A DNA stretch of 64,000 bases, taken from NCBI GenBank assembly GCA_963772225.1, contig CAVYWD010000005.1:248001-312000 (forward strand), written 5' to 3'. The DNA is from CAVYWD01 sp963772225 (GTDB lineage Bacteria; Myxococcota; Myxococcia; Myxococcales; UBA5297). The notes below the pieces were generated by a model, which was not told where the DNA came from, searched no databases, and saw nothing but the letters and a program-made list of their open reading frames with translations. Made by a program: the position numbers and the translations under genes. Of the stretch, positions 25,902 through 35,195 are shown piece by piece. Within the stretch, counting starts at the first letter, position 1, and each line of letters opens with the position of its first letter.

Positions 25902-26594
25902 TCACCCGGCCTTCGTCCCGCTGAACACGTGCACGGAACCCAGCATGAGCCGCTCGGCCCGCACGCCCTGAAACCCCGCGGCGGCGACCATGGCCGAGAA
26001 CTCCTTGGCCGGCGGAAACGCGGCGATGGACCGCGCGAGGTATTGGTATTCGTCGGCGCTCGAGAGAATTCTGCCCAGCGCCGGGACGACGTTGTGGATG
26101 AAGACCCGCGCCGCGCCGGCGAAGGCCCCGTCGGCCGGCTCGCCCAATTCGAGGATGGCGACGCGTCCGCCGGGCGCCAGCACCCGAAACATCTCCTTCA
26201 GCGCCTTGGGCCGGTCCGGCACGTTGCGGATGCCGAAGGCCATGGTCACCGCGTCGAAGCGGCCGTCCTCGAACGGCAGGCTCTGCGCATCGCCCTCGAC
26301 GAGTGGCGCGCGCGCCGAAAGCCCCGCCTTCTCGAGCTTCGCCGCCCCGAGCGCGAGCATCTCCTTCGACGGGTCCAGCCCCGTCAGCGCGGCGCCCGGC
26401 CAGCGGCGCGCGGCGGCGAGGACCACGTCGCCGGTGCCGGTGGCCAGGTCGAGAAGGGACTTGGGCTCGCCCGCGGCATCCAGCAAGCGGGCGCGCCAGG
26501 CGTTGTCCATGCCCAAGCTCATCAACCGATTCAGCAGGTCATAGCGCGGGGCGATCCGGTCGAACATCGCGCCGCTGCCGGCTCGAGCGCTCAT
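25902..26594 (-). CDS. menG/ubiE: demethylmenaquinone methyltransferase
   Basis: 230 residues. It methylates demethylmenaquinone with S-adenosylmethionine, the last step of menaquinone synthesis. The UbiE/MenG family is clear: MFDRIAPRYDLLNRLMSLGMD at the start, SAM motif LLDLATGTGDV, PLVEGDAQSLPFEDGRFDAVTMAFGIRN and LAPGGRVAILELGEP. It is the last gene of the men operon and overlaps the polyprenyl synthase gene by 4 nt. Because menaquinone genes surround it and no ubiquinone gene does, menG is the better name here. Confidence 0.93.
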   Translation of the reverse strand: MSARAGSGAMFDRIAPRYDLLNRLMSLGMDNAWRARLLDAAGEPKSLLDLATGTGDVVLAAARRWPGAALTGLDPSKEMLALGAAKLEKAGLSARAPLVEGDAQSLPFEDGRFDAVTMAFGIRNVPDRPKALKEMFRVLAPGGRVAILELGEPADGAFAGAARVFIHNVVPALGRILSSADEYQYLARSIAAFPPAKEFSAMVAAAGFQGVRAERLMLGSVHVFSGTKAG

Positions 26595-27712
26595 GCTTTT
26601 CGATTCAGGAGGGCGGCGATGAGGGTGGTGAAGGCGCGGTAGGCCGGGCGGTCGGCCAACGGGTCCAGCGCACGAAGCGCCTGGTCGGCGAAGCGCTGTG
26701 CCTCGAGCGCGGTGGCCTCCGCGGCGCCGGTGGCCGACACCCGCCGGGCCAGGGCCTCGAGCGAGAGCGCGCCGCGCTCGCCCGAGAGGTGGCGCACCAG
26801 CTCCGCGCCCAAGCTCTCGTCGCGCCCGAGCGCGTGGATGAGCGGCCAGGTGGCCTTGCCTTCCGCGAGGTCGCGCAGCGAGTCCTTGCCGGTGTCGGCC
26901 GGGTTGCCGACCAGGTCGAGCCGGTCGTCGATGAGCTGGAAGGCCACGCCGACGCCGTCGCCCGCGGCCACCAGCGTCTCGGTGAGCTGCGGGCTCAGGC
27001 CCGCGACCTCGGCGCCCGCGGCCAGAGCCCAGCGGAAGAGCGCCGCGGTCTTCCCGCGCACCACCTCGAAGTAGTAGGCCTCCAGCGCCTCGCGGCCGCG
27101 CGAAGGCGAGCTCGCGCCGATGAGCGCCCCCATGGCGGCCCCGCGGCGCTCGAGCTGCAGCGCCTCGGCTGAGATCATGGCGGAGATGACGTCGAGCAGC
27201 CCCACGCGCAGGTGGGCGCTCCCCGCGTGCTCCACCCGGCGCAGCGCCTCGACGAGGAGGTGGTCGCCGCCGAGCACGCTCGCCGAGTTGCCGTAGAGCA
27301 CGCGCGCCGCCGGCGCCCCGCGCCGCTCGGTGCCCTCGTCCAAGACGTCGTCGTGGAGCAGCGTCGCCGCGTGCACGAGCTCCGCGGCGGCGGCCAGGTC
27401 GCGCACCGTCTCGCGCGAGACCGGGCGGTCGGTGAGCCGCGAGGCGAAGAGCACGCAGAGCGCGCGGATGCGCTTGCCGGGCCGGAGGAGCAGGTGCCCC
27501 GCCGCTTTGCCGGCGAGGTCGGGGCGGCCCTCGGCGGCGTCGGCGAGCGAGCGCTCCAGGGGCTCTAGGTCTCCCATGAGCCATTCGCCCAGGTCCTCCA
27601 GGCGGCCGGCGACGGCGTCGAAGCCGCGTTGGCGGGTGGTCTGCACCAACCGCTCGAAGACCGGGTCTTTGGCCGGCGCCTCGACGGCGGAAGGGGCGGT
27701 CGCTGCTTTCAT
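26591..27712 (-). CDS. trans-polyprenyl diphosphate synthase (menaquinone side chain)
   Basis: 373 residues. It makes the long isoprenoid diphosphate that MenA attaches to the naphthoquinone ring. Both Asp-rich motifs are present: ATLLHDDVLDEGTERRG (first DDxxD) and FQLIDDRLDLVG (second DDxxD). LRPGKRIRAL carries the isopentenyl diphosphate-binding GKR. An N-terminal extension of about 45 residues is longer than in IspB or HepT. It sits between menE and menG with 4-nt overlaps on both sides, which supports a dedicated menaquinone role. The chain length cannot be read from sequence. Confidence 0.9.
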   Translation of the reverse strand: MKAATAPSAVEAPAKDPVFERLVQTTRQRGFDAVAGRLEDLGEWLMGDLEPLERSLADAAEGRPDLAGKAAGHLLLRPGKRIRALCVLFASRLTDRPVSRETVRDLAAAAELVHAATLLHDDVLDEGTERRGAPAARVLYGNSASVLGGDHLLVEALRRVEHAGSAHLRVGLLDVISAMISAEALQLERRGAAMGALIGASSPSRGREALEAYYFEVVRGKTAALFRWALAAGAEVAGLSPQLTETLVAAGDGVGVAFQLIDDRLDLVGNPADTGKDSLRDLAEGKATWPLIHALGRDESLGAELVRHLSGERGALSLEALARRVSATGAAEATALEAQRFADQALRALDPLADRPAYRAFTTLIAALLNRKA

Positions 27713-29100
27713 GGGGGGCTCCTCGAACAGATCTCGTAGGCGATGCGCTCCCCCTCGCGGCGCGAGAGCTTGCCGCCCTCGTTGCGCGGGAGCGCGGGGA
27801 CGAATCCAAAGGCGATGGGAGCCTTGAAGGCCGACAGGCGCGCGCGGCAGAAGGCCTCGAGCTCGGCCGCGGTCGGAGGCGCTTGGGGCCTGCGCGCGAC
27901 GATCAGCGCCACCGGCCGCTTCCCCCAGTGCGGGTCGGCGACGCCGGCGACCAGCGCCTCGGCGACGTCTTCGTGAGCCGACAGCACCGACTCGATCTCC
28001 TCGGGGGAAATCTTCTCGCCGCCGGAGATGAGCACCTCGTCGGCGCGGCCCAGCACGTGCGCGGCGCCGCCCTCGTCGACGAAGCCGCGGTCGCGCGTCT
28101 GGAAGAAGCCGCCCGGCGCCAGGGGCCCTTCCACGGCGAGCGCGCCCTGGACCTCGCGCACCCGGGCGAACGGGAGCGGCGGCGCGCCCGCCTCGGCCAG
28201 GTCGCCGGCCAGGCGGGTGGCCGCCTGCGAGGCGGTCTCGGTCATGCCCCAGGTCAGCGCCACCGGCGCGTTCAGCTCGCGGCAGCGCGCGACGAGCGCG
28301 GGGCTCGCGGCGTCGCCGCCCAGGAGAATGGCCCGCAGGGACTTCGGGAAAGGCCGCGCCGGGCGGGCGTCGAGCACCCGCTCCAGCATCGCGGGGACGA
28401 GGGAGACCAGGGTCGCCTCGCCGGAGTCCAGCGCGCTCGCCACGCGCGCGGCGTCGAAGCGGGGCAGGGCGAGGACGGTGATGCCCAAGAGCGCGCCGCG
28501 CAGGAGCACCGAGATGCCGCCGACGCGGTGCAGCGGCAGGCACAAGAGCCACCGGTCGTCGAGCGCGTGGCCCAGTCGGATGGCCGAGCCCAGCGCGCCG
28601 AAGACGACCTGCGCGGTGGTCAGCGGTATCGGCCGAGGCGCCCCGGTGGTGCCCGAGGTGGTCATGACCAGCCGCACTTCTTGGAGGGGCCAGAAGCGCT
28701 CGGGCGCCGGCGGCGCGTCGGCGGCGACGTCCTGGGCGCGAACGCTGGGGCAGCTAGGCTTCTCGAGCGCGGCGCCCGGATGCAGGACGAACGCGTGGGG
28801 CCCGACCGCGTCGACCAGCGAGCCGAGCTCGGGTGCCGCCGCGGGAAGGAGCGCCACCGAGGCGCCGAGCCAGCTCAGCGCGAAGAAGTCGGCGATCCAC
28901 TCGGCCGAGGGCGAGCCCAAAAGGCCGACGACGCTCTTGGGCCCGATGGGCAGCGCGCGCAGGAGCGCGGTCGCCCGCCGCGCGGCCAGATCGCGCAGCT
29001 CGCGGGCAGTGAGCGTTCGCTCACCCAGCTGCAGCGCCGGGTGGTCCGGTCGCGCGAGGGCGAAGCTCTGGAGCGGGTGGGGGATGGCCATCGCGCTCAT
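27709..29100 (-). CDS. menE: o-succinylbenzoate-CoA ligase
   Basis: 463 residues. It activates o-succinylbenzoate with ATP and CoA. It belongs to the adenylate-forming superfamily: TTSGTTGAPRPIPLT is the phosphate-binding loop, TWGMTETASQ the A5-type motif, GRADEVLISGGEKISPEEIE the hinge region, and the catalytic Lys lies in NEGGKLSRRE. It overlaps menC upstream and the polyprenyl synthase gene downstream, each by 4 nt. Confidence 0.92.
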   Translation of the reverse strand: MSAMAIPHPLQSFALARPDHPALQLGERTLTARELRDLAARRATALLRALPIGPKSVVGLLGSPSAEWIADFFALSWLGASVALLPAAAPELGSLVDAVGPHAFVLHPGAALEKPSCPSVRAQDVAADAPPAPERFWPLQEVRLVMTTSGTTGAPRPIPLTTAQVVFGALGSAIRLGHALDDRWLLCLPLHRVGGISVLLRGALLGITVLALPRFDAARVASALDSGEATLVSLVPAMLERVLDARPARPFPKSLRAILLGGDAASPALVARCRELNAPVALTWGMTETASQAATRLAGDLAEAGAPPLPFARVREVQGALAVEGPLAPGGFFQTRDRGFVDEGGAAHVLGRADEVLISGGEKISPEEIESVLSAHEDVAEALVAGVADPHWGKRPVALIVARRPQAPPTAAELEAFCRARLSAFKAPIAFGFVPALPRNEGGKLSRREGERIAYEICSRSPP

Positions 29101-30218
29101 CGGCGGCCCCCTGGGAACGGAAACGGGATGACCTCGCCGCCTTGCGAGCCCTGCGCGAGGAGCGCGGCGGCCGCGCTCGGCTCCGCGACGACCGGCTGGG
29201 CCAGGAGCTCGAGCGCGTCGGGGTCGAGGTCCTGGGCGAGCAGGTGGCCCGTGTCCAGGCCGCAGCTCCAGAGCGGCGCGGGGCACGCGGCGGCGACCTC
29301 GCGGGCGGCGGCGCGGCCCACCGCCGACTCGAAGCTGGTCGTCACCGAGACCGCGAGCCCCGCGTCCGCGGCGGCGCAGGCGAGCGCGTGCGCGGCGAGC
29401 AGGCCGCCGGCGAGCATGGGCTTCACCACCACCGCGTCCGCGGCTTTGGCGGCGACCAGCGCCTTCAGGTCCTGGAGCGTCCGCACGCTCTCGTCGGCGG
29501 CGATGGGCACCGGCACCGAGGCGCGCACGCGGGCGAGGCCGGCGAGGTCGCGCGCGGCGACCGGCTGCTCCACCGACTCGATGTCGGCGCTCGCCCAGAG
29601 CTTCTGGATGGCGCGGACGGCCTGCGCCGGTCCCCAGGCCTCGTTGGCGTCGAGCCGCAGCGCGATTTTCGGGCCCACCGCGCGGCGGATGGCCAGAACC
29701 CGCTCGTCGTCGTCAGCGAGGCTCGCGGCGCCGACCTTGACCTTGAGAGTCCGGTACCCGCGCCGAACGAGCGCCGCGGCGTCTTCGGGCCCTTGCGCGA
29801 GCGCGTGGACCGGCACGTCGGTGCGCGCGACCGGGTGAAGGAGGTGGGCCGGGGAGATGCCGCGGCGGGCGGCGAGCAGGGTGAGCAGCGCCTGGTCCAA
29901 GGCGTGGGCCGAGGACGAAGGCAGGCCGAGCGTCTCCAGGAAGTGGCGGACGGAGCTCGCGCTCTCGAAGGCGGCCGAGAAGAGCGGCGAGCCTAAGCGC
30001 GACAGGCGCTCGAGGGCGGTCTCGACCAGCGGCAACGGCTCGTCGGAGAGGCCCGGGAAGGGCGAAGCCTCGCCGAGCCCGCGCTCGCCGCCGTCGCCGG
30101 TCAGCTCGAGGATGAGGCCGCGGCGCACGCCGATGGGCCCGTGCGCCGTCGCCACCGGGCGCGCGAACGGCAGGCAGAAGCGCCACAGGCGGGCGCGGGC
30201 GACGCGCAGGGCGGTCAC
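29097..30218 (-). CDS. menC: o-succinylbenzoate synthase
   Basis: 373 residues from a GTG start at 30218 that overlaps the menA stop by 4 nt. It belongs to the enolase superfamily and dehydrates SHCHC to o-succinylbenzoate. The catalytic set is visible: Lys pair in TLKVKVGA, metal ligands in LRLDANEAW (Asp), IESVEQPV (Glu) and IAADESV (Asp), and a second Lys in VVVKPMLAGG. The preceding enzyme, MenH, has no gene in this operon. Confidence 0.92.
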   Translation of the reverse strand: MTALRVARARLWRFCLPFARPVATAHGPIGVRRGLILELTGDGGERGLGEASPFPGLSDEPLPLVETALERLSRLGSPLFSAAFESASSVRHFLETLGLPSSSAHALDQALLTLLAARRGISPAHLLHPVARTDVPVHALAQGPEDAAALVRRGYRTLKVKVGAASLADDDERVLAIRRAVGPKIALRLDANEAWGPAQAVRAIQKLWASADIESVEQPVAARDLAGLARVRASVPVPIAADESVRTLQDLKALVAAKAADAVVVKPMLAGGLLAAHALACAAADAGLAVSVTTSFESAVGRAAAREVAAACPAPLWSCGLDTGHLLAQDLDPDALELLAQPVVAEPSAAAALLAQGSQGGEVIPFPFPGGRR

Positions 30219-31135
30219 AGGAGCGCCCCCGCGCCCAGGGCGAGCGAGAAGAGGAGGCCCAGCTGCGCCGTGGCTCCGAGCGACGGGTTGAGCGCCGCGC
30301 CGTCGAGCGCGAGGACGTCTCGGATGCAGCGGTAGGCCCACGGCAGCGTGGCAGCGCCGAGGAAGAAGCCGCGCGGGGCGGCGCCGGCCGCGGCGGCGCC
30401 GAAGGCCAAGAGGTACGCGCCGACCACGCAGGCGACGTACTCGGCCCGGCCGAAGAAGGGCCCGAAGCGCACCACCGGCGTGCGCTTGTTTGCGCGGCGG
30501 TCCTGGACGTGGTCGCGCAGGTTGTTCACGTCGAGGATGGCGCAGGCGATGAGCCCCACCGCTGCGCCGGCGACCCACGTCTCAGGGCCCGCGGGCGCGC
30601 CGTGGACGAGGGCCGTGCCCACCACCGCGAAGAGCCCGAAGTAGAGGAAGACGAAGGGCTCGGCCGCGCCCAGGTAGGCGAGCGGAAAGGGCCCGCCGGT
30701 GTAGAGGACGCCGGCGGCGATGCCGGAGAGGCCGATGGCGGCGATGGGCCAGCCGCCGAGCGCGACGAGGAAGACCCCGAGCAGCGCCGCGAAGGCGAAG
30801 GCGAGCCCGGCGCCCCAGGCGATGGTGCGCGGGGCCAGCCAGCCTTTGGCGGCCGCCCGCGCCGGGCCGACGCGGTCGGCCTGGTCCGCGCCTTTGCGAT
30901 GGTCGAAGTAGTCGTTGGCGAGGTTCGCGCCTATCTGGATGGCCACCGCCGACAGGAGCGCCGCGAGGAGCGCGCGGGCGTCGAACGCGCCGCGCGCGCG
31001 GGCGAGCGCGCTCCCCAAGAGCACCGGCCCCAATGAGGCGGCGAGCGTCTTGGGGCGCGCGGCGAGCCACCACGCCTTCCAGCGCGGAGGCGCGGGCTCC
31101 AGAGCCCGTTCGGCGGTGGCGGCGGACTCGGTCAT
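30215..31135 (-). CDS. menA: 1,4-dihydroxy-2-naphthoate polyprenyltransferase
   Basis: 306 residues with about eight membrane helices (UbiA superfamily). It attaches the isoprenoid tail to 1,4-dihydroxy-2-naphthoate at the inner membrane. The first Asp-rich motif is NLANDYFDHRKGAD and the second is DVNNLRDHVQDRRANKRT, both typical of MenA. RPKTLAASLGPVLLG at the first helix is also characteristic. It overlaps menB and menC by 4 nt. Confidence 0.94.
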   Translation of the reverse strand: MTESAATAERALEPAPPRWKAWWLAARPKTLAASLGPVLLGSALARARGAFDARALLAALLSAVAIQIGANLANDYFDHRKGADQADRVGPARAAAKGWLAPRTIAWGAGLAFAFAALLGVFLVALGGWPIAAIGLSGIAAGVLYTGGPFPLAYLGAAEPFVFLYFGLFAVVGTALVHGAPAGPETWVAGAAVGLIACAILDVNNLRDHVQDRRANKRTPVVRFGPFFGRAEYVACVVGAYLLAFGAAAAGAAPRGFFLGAATLPWAYRCIRDVLALDGAALNPSLGATAQLGLLFSLALGAGALL

Positions 31136-31959
31136 GGCACCCGCGTGAACTTCTTGAAGTCGGGCTTGCGCTTCTCGAGGTAGGCCTTCTTGCCCTCCTG
31201 CGCCTCCTCGCTCATGTAATAGAGGAGCGTGGCGTTCCCGGCGAGCTCCTGCAGGCCGGTCTGCCCGTCGACGTCGGCGTTGAAGGCCGACTTGAGCAGC
31301 CGCAGCGCGAGCGGCGAGAGCTCGAGCATCTCGCGGCACCAGCGCACCGTCTCCTCCTCGAGCTGGGCGAGCGGCACGACGGTGTTCACCAGGCCCATGT
31401 CCAGCGCCTGCTTCGCGTCGTACTGGCGGCAGAGAAACCAGATCTCCCGGGCCTTCTTCTGCCCCACGATGCGCGCCAGGTAGCTCGCCCCGAAGCCGCC
31501 GTCGAAGCTGCCAACCCGCGGGCCGGTCTGGCCAAAGACGGCGTTGTCGGCGGCGATGGTGAGGTCGCACACCAGGTGAAGGACGTGGCCGCCGCCGACG
31601 GCGTAGCCGGCGACCATGGCCACCACCGGCTTGGGCAGCGTGCGGATCTGCCGCTGCAGCTCGAGCACGTCGAGCCGCGGCACGCCGTCGCCGCCCACGT
31701 AGCCCTGGGCGCCGCGCACGCGCTGGTCGCCGCCCGAGCAGAAGGCCTTCTCGCCCTTGCCGGTGAGGATGATGACGCCCACCTCCGGGTCCTCGTGCGC
31801 GTCGGCGAAGGCGGCCTTGAGCTCCTTCAGCGTCTCGGGCCGGAAGGCGTTGCGCACCTCGGGCCGGGCGATGGTGATCTTGGCGATGCCGTCCCAGGTC
31901 TCGTAATCGACGTCGGTGAACGAGAAGCTCTTCTTCTTCCAGGCGCTCTGCGTGGGCAT
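31132..31959 (-). CDS. menB: 1,4-dihydroxy-2-naphthoyl-CoA synthase
   Basis: 275 residues. It is a crotonase-fold enzyme that cyclises o-succinylbenzoyl-CoA to DHNA-CoA. Strong matches to the family are FCSGGDQRVRG, GYAVGGGHVLHLVCDLTIA, FGQTGPRVGSFDGGFG, then YLARIVGQKKAREIWFLCRQ and ELAGNATLLYYMSEEAQEGK. The QTGP element places it with the bicarbonate-dependent (E. coli-like) MenB type. It is 17 nt downstream of menD, the only junction of the operon without an overlap. Confidence 0.96.
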   Translation of the reverse strand: MPTQSAWKKKSFSFTDVDYETWDGIAKITIARPEVRNAFRPETLKELKAAFADAHEDPEVGVIILTGKGEKAFCSGGDQRVRGAQGYVGGDGVPRLDVLELQRQIRTLPKPVVAMVAGYAVGGGHVLHLVCDLTIAADNAVFGQTGPRVGSFDGGFGASYLARIVGQKKAREIWFLCRQYDAKQALDMGLVNTVVPLAQLEEETVRWCREMLELSPLALRLLKSAFNADVDGQTGLQELAGNATLLYYMSEEAQEGKKAYLEKRKPDFKKFTRVP

Positions 31960-31976
31960 GGGCTCTTGGCTCTCCT

Positions 31977-33722
31977 CTAGAGGGATTCCACCGCGGCCGC
32001 CGCGGCCTCGAAGGCCTGGCGGTGGCGCTCGACGTTGAGCTTCCGGTCGACGGGCGCGTGAACGACGAGGGCGCCGCTCCCGGCGCAGCCCGCCTGGACG
32101 GCCTCGAAGAGCGCCGCGGCCGATTCTACCCGCCGGTAGGCGACGCCGAAGCCGCGGGCCAGGGCCTCGAAGTCGGCGCGCTGCGGGGTCAGGAACAAGG
32201 GCTCGAAGGCCCAGGGGTGCGCGGCGATGTCCAGGAACTCGAAGATGCCGCCGCCGCCGTTGTCGACGACGACGAAGACGAGCGGCCTCTTCGCCTCGGC
32301 GGCGAGGCGCAGTCCGCCGATGTCGTGGAGGAAGGCGAGGTCGCCCAGCACCGCGACCACCGGACCGTCCCGCCAGGCCTCCGCCTCGCCCGCGGCCGAC
32401 GAGAGGTGGCCGTCGATGCCGCTGGCGCCGCGCTGGGCGACGACGCGGACGCGCCGGTCGGACGGCCCGCCGAACGCGTCCAGGTCGCGCACCGGCATGC
32501 CATTGCCTACGTGCAACAGGGCGCCGTCGGGCAAAGCGTCGACCACCGCCCGCGCCAGGGCGCCCTCCCAGAGCGGCGCGCGCAGGTGCGGCGCGAGGGC
32601 GGCCTGCGCCGCGGCGTCGGCCTTCTTCCAGGCGCCGAGCCAGCCCGCGTCGGGCGAGGGAGAAGCGCGCGAGGCGAGGGCCTGGCAGACCGAGGCCGGC
32701 TCGGCGACGACGAGCGACGAGGCCGCGTGCTCCGGGTCGCGCAGGCGAGGGCTCTGCGCGACGAGGGTGATGGGCACGCCGCTCTTGCCGAGCTCGCCGA
32801 GCCAGCGCGAGAGCGCCTTGGAGCAGGGGTTCGCGCCGAAGACCAGCGCGCAGTCCGGCCGCAGGCGCTTTCGAAGCGCGGGGCTCCTCAGGATGGCGTC
32901 GTAATGGAGGACGACGGCGCCGCGGTCGTGCTCGCCGTAGCGCAGGCCGGAGGCGGGGTCGGCGAGGACCGGCCAGCCGAGTGCCGCGCCCAGGCGGGAG
33001 ATCGCCTCGAGGGACGGCGCCGCGGGCCGCCCCTCGGGGCCCGCCACGATGAGCCCGCGGGAGTTGGAGTGCTCCCGGGCGAGGCGGAAGAGGTCGGCCT
33101 CGCCCAGCGCCGCGACGCCGCGCAGGATGGCGAGGCCCGGGCGGCGGGCTCCACCTTCGCGGACCTGGGGCGCCCAGAGCGGCTCGCGGAAGGGCGCGTT
33201 CAGGTGCACCGGGCCGGGCCTGGCGCCCTCGGCCAGCGCCAGCGCGCGGGCGGCGGCGGTCGCCAGCGCGCGCGGGGCCGAATCGGATTCGGGCGCTCCC
33301 AGGTCGATGGAAGCCAGCGCGAAGGCGCCGAAGAAGCGCGCCTGGTCCACCGCCTGCGGCGCCCCGCAGCCCGACAGCTCCGGCGGGCGGTCGGCGGTGA
33401 CGAGCAAGAGCGGCAGCTCGGCCTCGAACGCCTCGACCGCCGCCGGGTACCAGTGGGCGCCGGCGCTGCCGGAGGTGGCGAGGAGCAGCGGCGCCCGGCC
33501 GGTGGCCCGCGCGAGCCCCAGGGCGAAAAATGCCGCCGAGCGCTCGTCGAGGACGACGTGCAGGCGCAGCCGGCCGCTCTGCGCCTGCGCATGGAGCGCG
33601 AGGACCAGGGGCGTGCTGCGCGAGCCCGGGGAGATGACGGCGTGGGCGAGGCCGGAGTCGGCCAGCGCCCCGACCAGCGCTTGCGCGGCGGCGGCGTTGA
33701 GGTCGGCGGTGGCGGCGCTCAA
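31977..33722 (-). CDS. menD: SEPHCHC synthase (2-succinyl-5-enolpyruvyl-6-hydroxy-3-cyclohexene-1-carboxylate synthase)
   Basis: 581 residues. It is a thiamine-diphosphate enzyme that joins 2-oxoglutarate to isochorismate. The start reads AHAVISPGSRSTPLVLAL, the MenD hallmark, with LDERSAAFFALGLAR (the catalytic Glu region) next. Near the C-terminus, VVAVLGDLAFLHDIGGL and VVVDNGGGGIFEFL form the ThDP/Mg-binding motif. I place the start at TTG 33722, which overlaps the menF stop (TTGA) and matches the family's N-terminus; the open frame reaches further upstream only by overlapping menF. Confidence 0.93.
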   Translation of the reverse strand: MSAATADLNAAAAQALVGALADSGLAHAVISPGSRSTPLVLALHAQAQSGRLRLHVVLDERSAAFFALGLARATGRAPLLLATSGSAGAHWYPAAVEAFEAELPLLLVTADRPPELSGCGAPQAVDQARFFGAFALASIDLGAPESDSAPRALATAAARALALAEGARPGPVHLNAPFREPLWAPQVREGGARRPGLAILRGVAALGEADLFRLAREHSNSRGLIVAGPEGRPAAPSLEAISRLGAALGWPVLADPASGLRYGEHDRGAVVLHYDAILRSPALRKRLRPDCALVFGANPCSKALSRWLGELGKSGVPITLVAQSPRLRDPEHAASSLVVAEPASVCQALASRASPSPDAGWLGAWKKADAAAQAALAPHLRAPLWEGALARAVVDALPDGALLHVGNGMPVRDLDAFGGPSDRRVRVVAQRGASGIDGHLSSAAGEAEAWRDGPVVAVLGDLAFLHDIGGLRLAAEAKRPLVFVVVDNGGGGIFEFLDIAAHPWAFEPLFLTPQRADFEALARGFGVAYRRVESAAALFEAVQAGCAGSGALVVHAPVDRKLNVERHRQAFEAAAAAVESL

Positions 33723-35161
33723 GGGCTGCGCTCCCGGGCCGCCAGCGCGCGCTCCAGGGTCGAGAGCTTGAGCGCTGTCTCGCGCCACTCGGCCTCGGGG
33801 TCGGAGGCGGCGACGATGCCCGCGCCGGCGAAGGCGAAGGCCTCGTCGTCCAGGACGAGCGCCGAGCGCAGCGCCACGGCGAACGCCGCCTGGCCCCGGC
33901 CGAGCCAGCCCACGGGGCCCGCGTACCACCCGCGGCCCTGCTCCTCGTGCTCGGCGATGGCCGCCAGGGCCTCGTCGATGGGCGCGCCGGCGACCGCGGG
34001 GGTGGGGTGGAGCCTCTGGGCGGCCTCGAGGGGCGAGGTGCCGGGCTTCAAGGTGGCGGCGATGGGCGTGCGCAGATGGACGACGGAGCGCAGCCGCTCG
34101 ATTTGCGGCTCGGTGGGGTGCTCCACCGAGGTCGCGATGGGCGACAGGGCCTGGAGGATGACGGAGGTGACGATGGACTGCTCGGTGCGCTCCTTGGCGC
34201 TCTCGAGGAGCTCGACCTCGAAGGCGCGGTCGCGGGCCGGGTCGGGGTCGCGCTGGCGGGTGCCGGCGAGGGCCACGGTGGAGAGCCGCGAGCCGTCGAC
34301 GCGCGCCAGGATCTCCGGGGAGGCTCCGACGAAGGTGCCGGAGCTTCCGGAGTTGCCTGCGTTACCGGAGCCTGGGCCGCGGATGAGGAAGGTCATGGCG
34401 CGCCGCTCGCGCTCCCGCAAGCTCTCCGCGGTGGACTCGGGGTCGAAGCGCGCCTGCAAAGGGGCCGCGAACCGGCGGGCCCGGGCGAGCACCACCTTCT
34501 GGAGCTCGCCCTGCGCGATGCGCCGGCGGACGACCTCGGCGCTGTGGCAGAACCGCTCGCGCGGCTCGTCCTCGACCGGCGCGGCGAACGGCGCGGCGCG
34601 CGCGAGCTTGGGCTCGGCGGCGAGGGCGCGGCGCGCGCGGGCGGCGAGCGCGGCCAGCGACTCGGCGGAGCGCGCCCTTTCGGCGCAGAGGACGAGCTCC
34701 GCCCGGCCGGCGCGGCGCGCGACCAGGACCTCCGGGAGCCACCACCGGGCGGCGGGCCAGCCCGCCCAGGGGCCGACGGAGGCGGGCTGATCGGCGAAGG
34801 CGAAGCCGCCGACGGCGAGCGGCGCGGCGGAAGGCGCCCGCCCCACATCGGCCGTTCGTTCAGCAATCGTTGAACACCAGCGCTGCACCGCGGCGAAGCG
34901 GTCGGGGCCGGCGGCCTCCACCGAGGAGACCGAGCCGAGCGCCACGAAGGTGAGGTCCTGCGGCTCGTCGTGCCAGGCGAAGCGGTCGGGGCGCTCGGCG
35001 ACGCCCTCGGCGCGCAGGAGCCGCCAGGGCTCGACCGGCCCCAGGTCGAAGCTCAGGCGCACGAAGCGGGAGGCGCCGAGCCGCTGCTGCGATGCCCGCA
35101 AGTCCTGCTCGATGAGCGTTCGCAGCTCTGTTTCGTCGGGCCCCGAGGCCAGCGCAAGCAT
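33719..35161 (-). CDS. menF: isochorismate synthase
   Basis: 480 residues, in the normal range. It converts chorismate to isochorismate, the entry to menaquinone synthesis. The chorismate-binding domain is clear: GELQKVVLARARRF, TFVGASPEILARVDG, VALAGTRQRDPDP, ELLESAKERTEQSIV, LHPTPAVAGAPIDEA, GRGWYAGPVGWLG and AFAGAGIVAASDPEAEW. It is the first gene of the operon, 66 nt from the divergent regulator, and an 18-bp dyad like that in its promoter lies inside the coding region. Confidence 0.93.
   Translation of the reverse strand: MLALASGPDETELRTLIEQDLRASQQRLGASRFVRLSFDLGPVEPWRLLRAEGVAERPDRFAWHDEPQDLTFVALGSVSSVEAAGPDRFAAVQRWCSTIAERTADVGRAPSAAPLAVGGFAFADQPASVGPWAGWPAARWWLPEVLVARRAGRAELVLCAERARSAESLAALAARARRALAAEPKLARAAPFAAPVEDEPRERFCHSAEVVRRRIAQGELQKVVLARARRFAAPLQARFDPESTAESLRERERRAMTFLIRGPGSGNAGNSGSSGTFVGASPEILARVDGSRLSTVALAGTRQRDPDPARDRAFEVELLESAKERTEQSIVTSVILQALSPIATSVEHPTEPQIERLRSVVHLRTPIAATLKPGTSPLEAAQRLHPTPAVAGAPIDEALAAIAEHEEQGRGWYAGPVGWLGRGQAAFAVALRSALVLDDEAFAFAGAGIVAASDPEAEWRETALKLSTLERALAARERSP
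34858..34875. promoter_or_regulatory. intragenic operator-like dyad in menF
   Basis: GTTCAGCAATCGTTGAAC: perfect 5-bp arms around 8 nt. It has the same geometry, and the same central AATC, as the dyad in the menF/gbsR-type promoter about 320 bp away. It could be an auxiliary operator. Confidence 0.45.
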
Positions 35162-35177
35162 GGGCGGGATGATAGTT

Positions 35178-35195
35178 GTTCAATAATCAGTAAAC
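35178..35195. promoter_or_regulatory. probable operator in the men / regulator divergent promoter
   Basis: GTTCAATAATCAGTAAAC lies in the 66-nt gap between menF and the divergent GbsR/MarR-type gene. It also sits within a larger perfect dyad, AGTTGTT (35174-35180) and AACAACT (35193-35199). The gap is strikingly AT-rich for this genome, so the core promoter is probably here too. Binding by the adjacent regulator is inference. Confidence 0.6.

Noticed and set aside
32022..34790. 922-residue plus-strand open frame
   Set aside because: It runs antisense through menD and menF, whose motifs are unmistakable. Long antisense frames are expected at this GC content.
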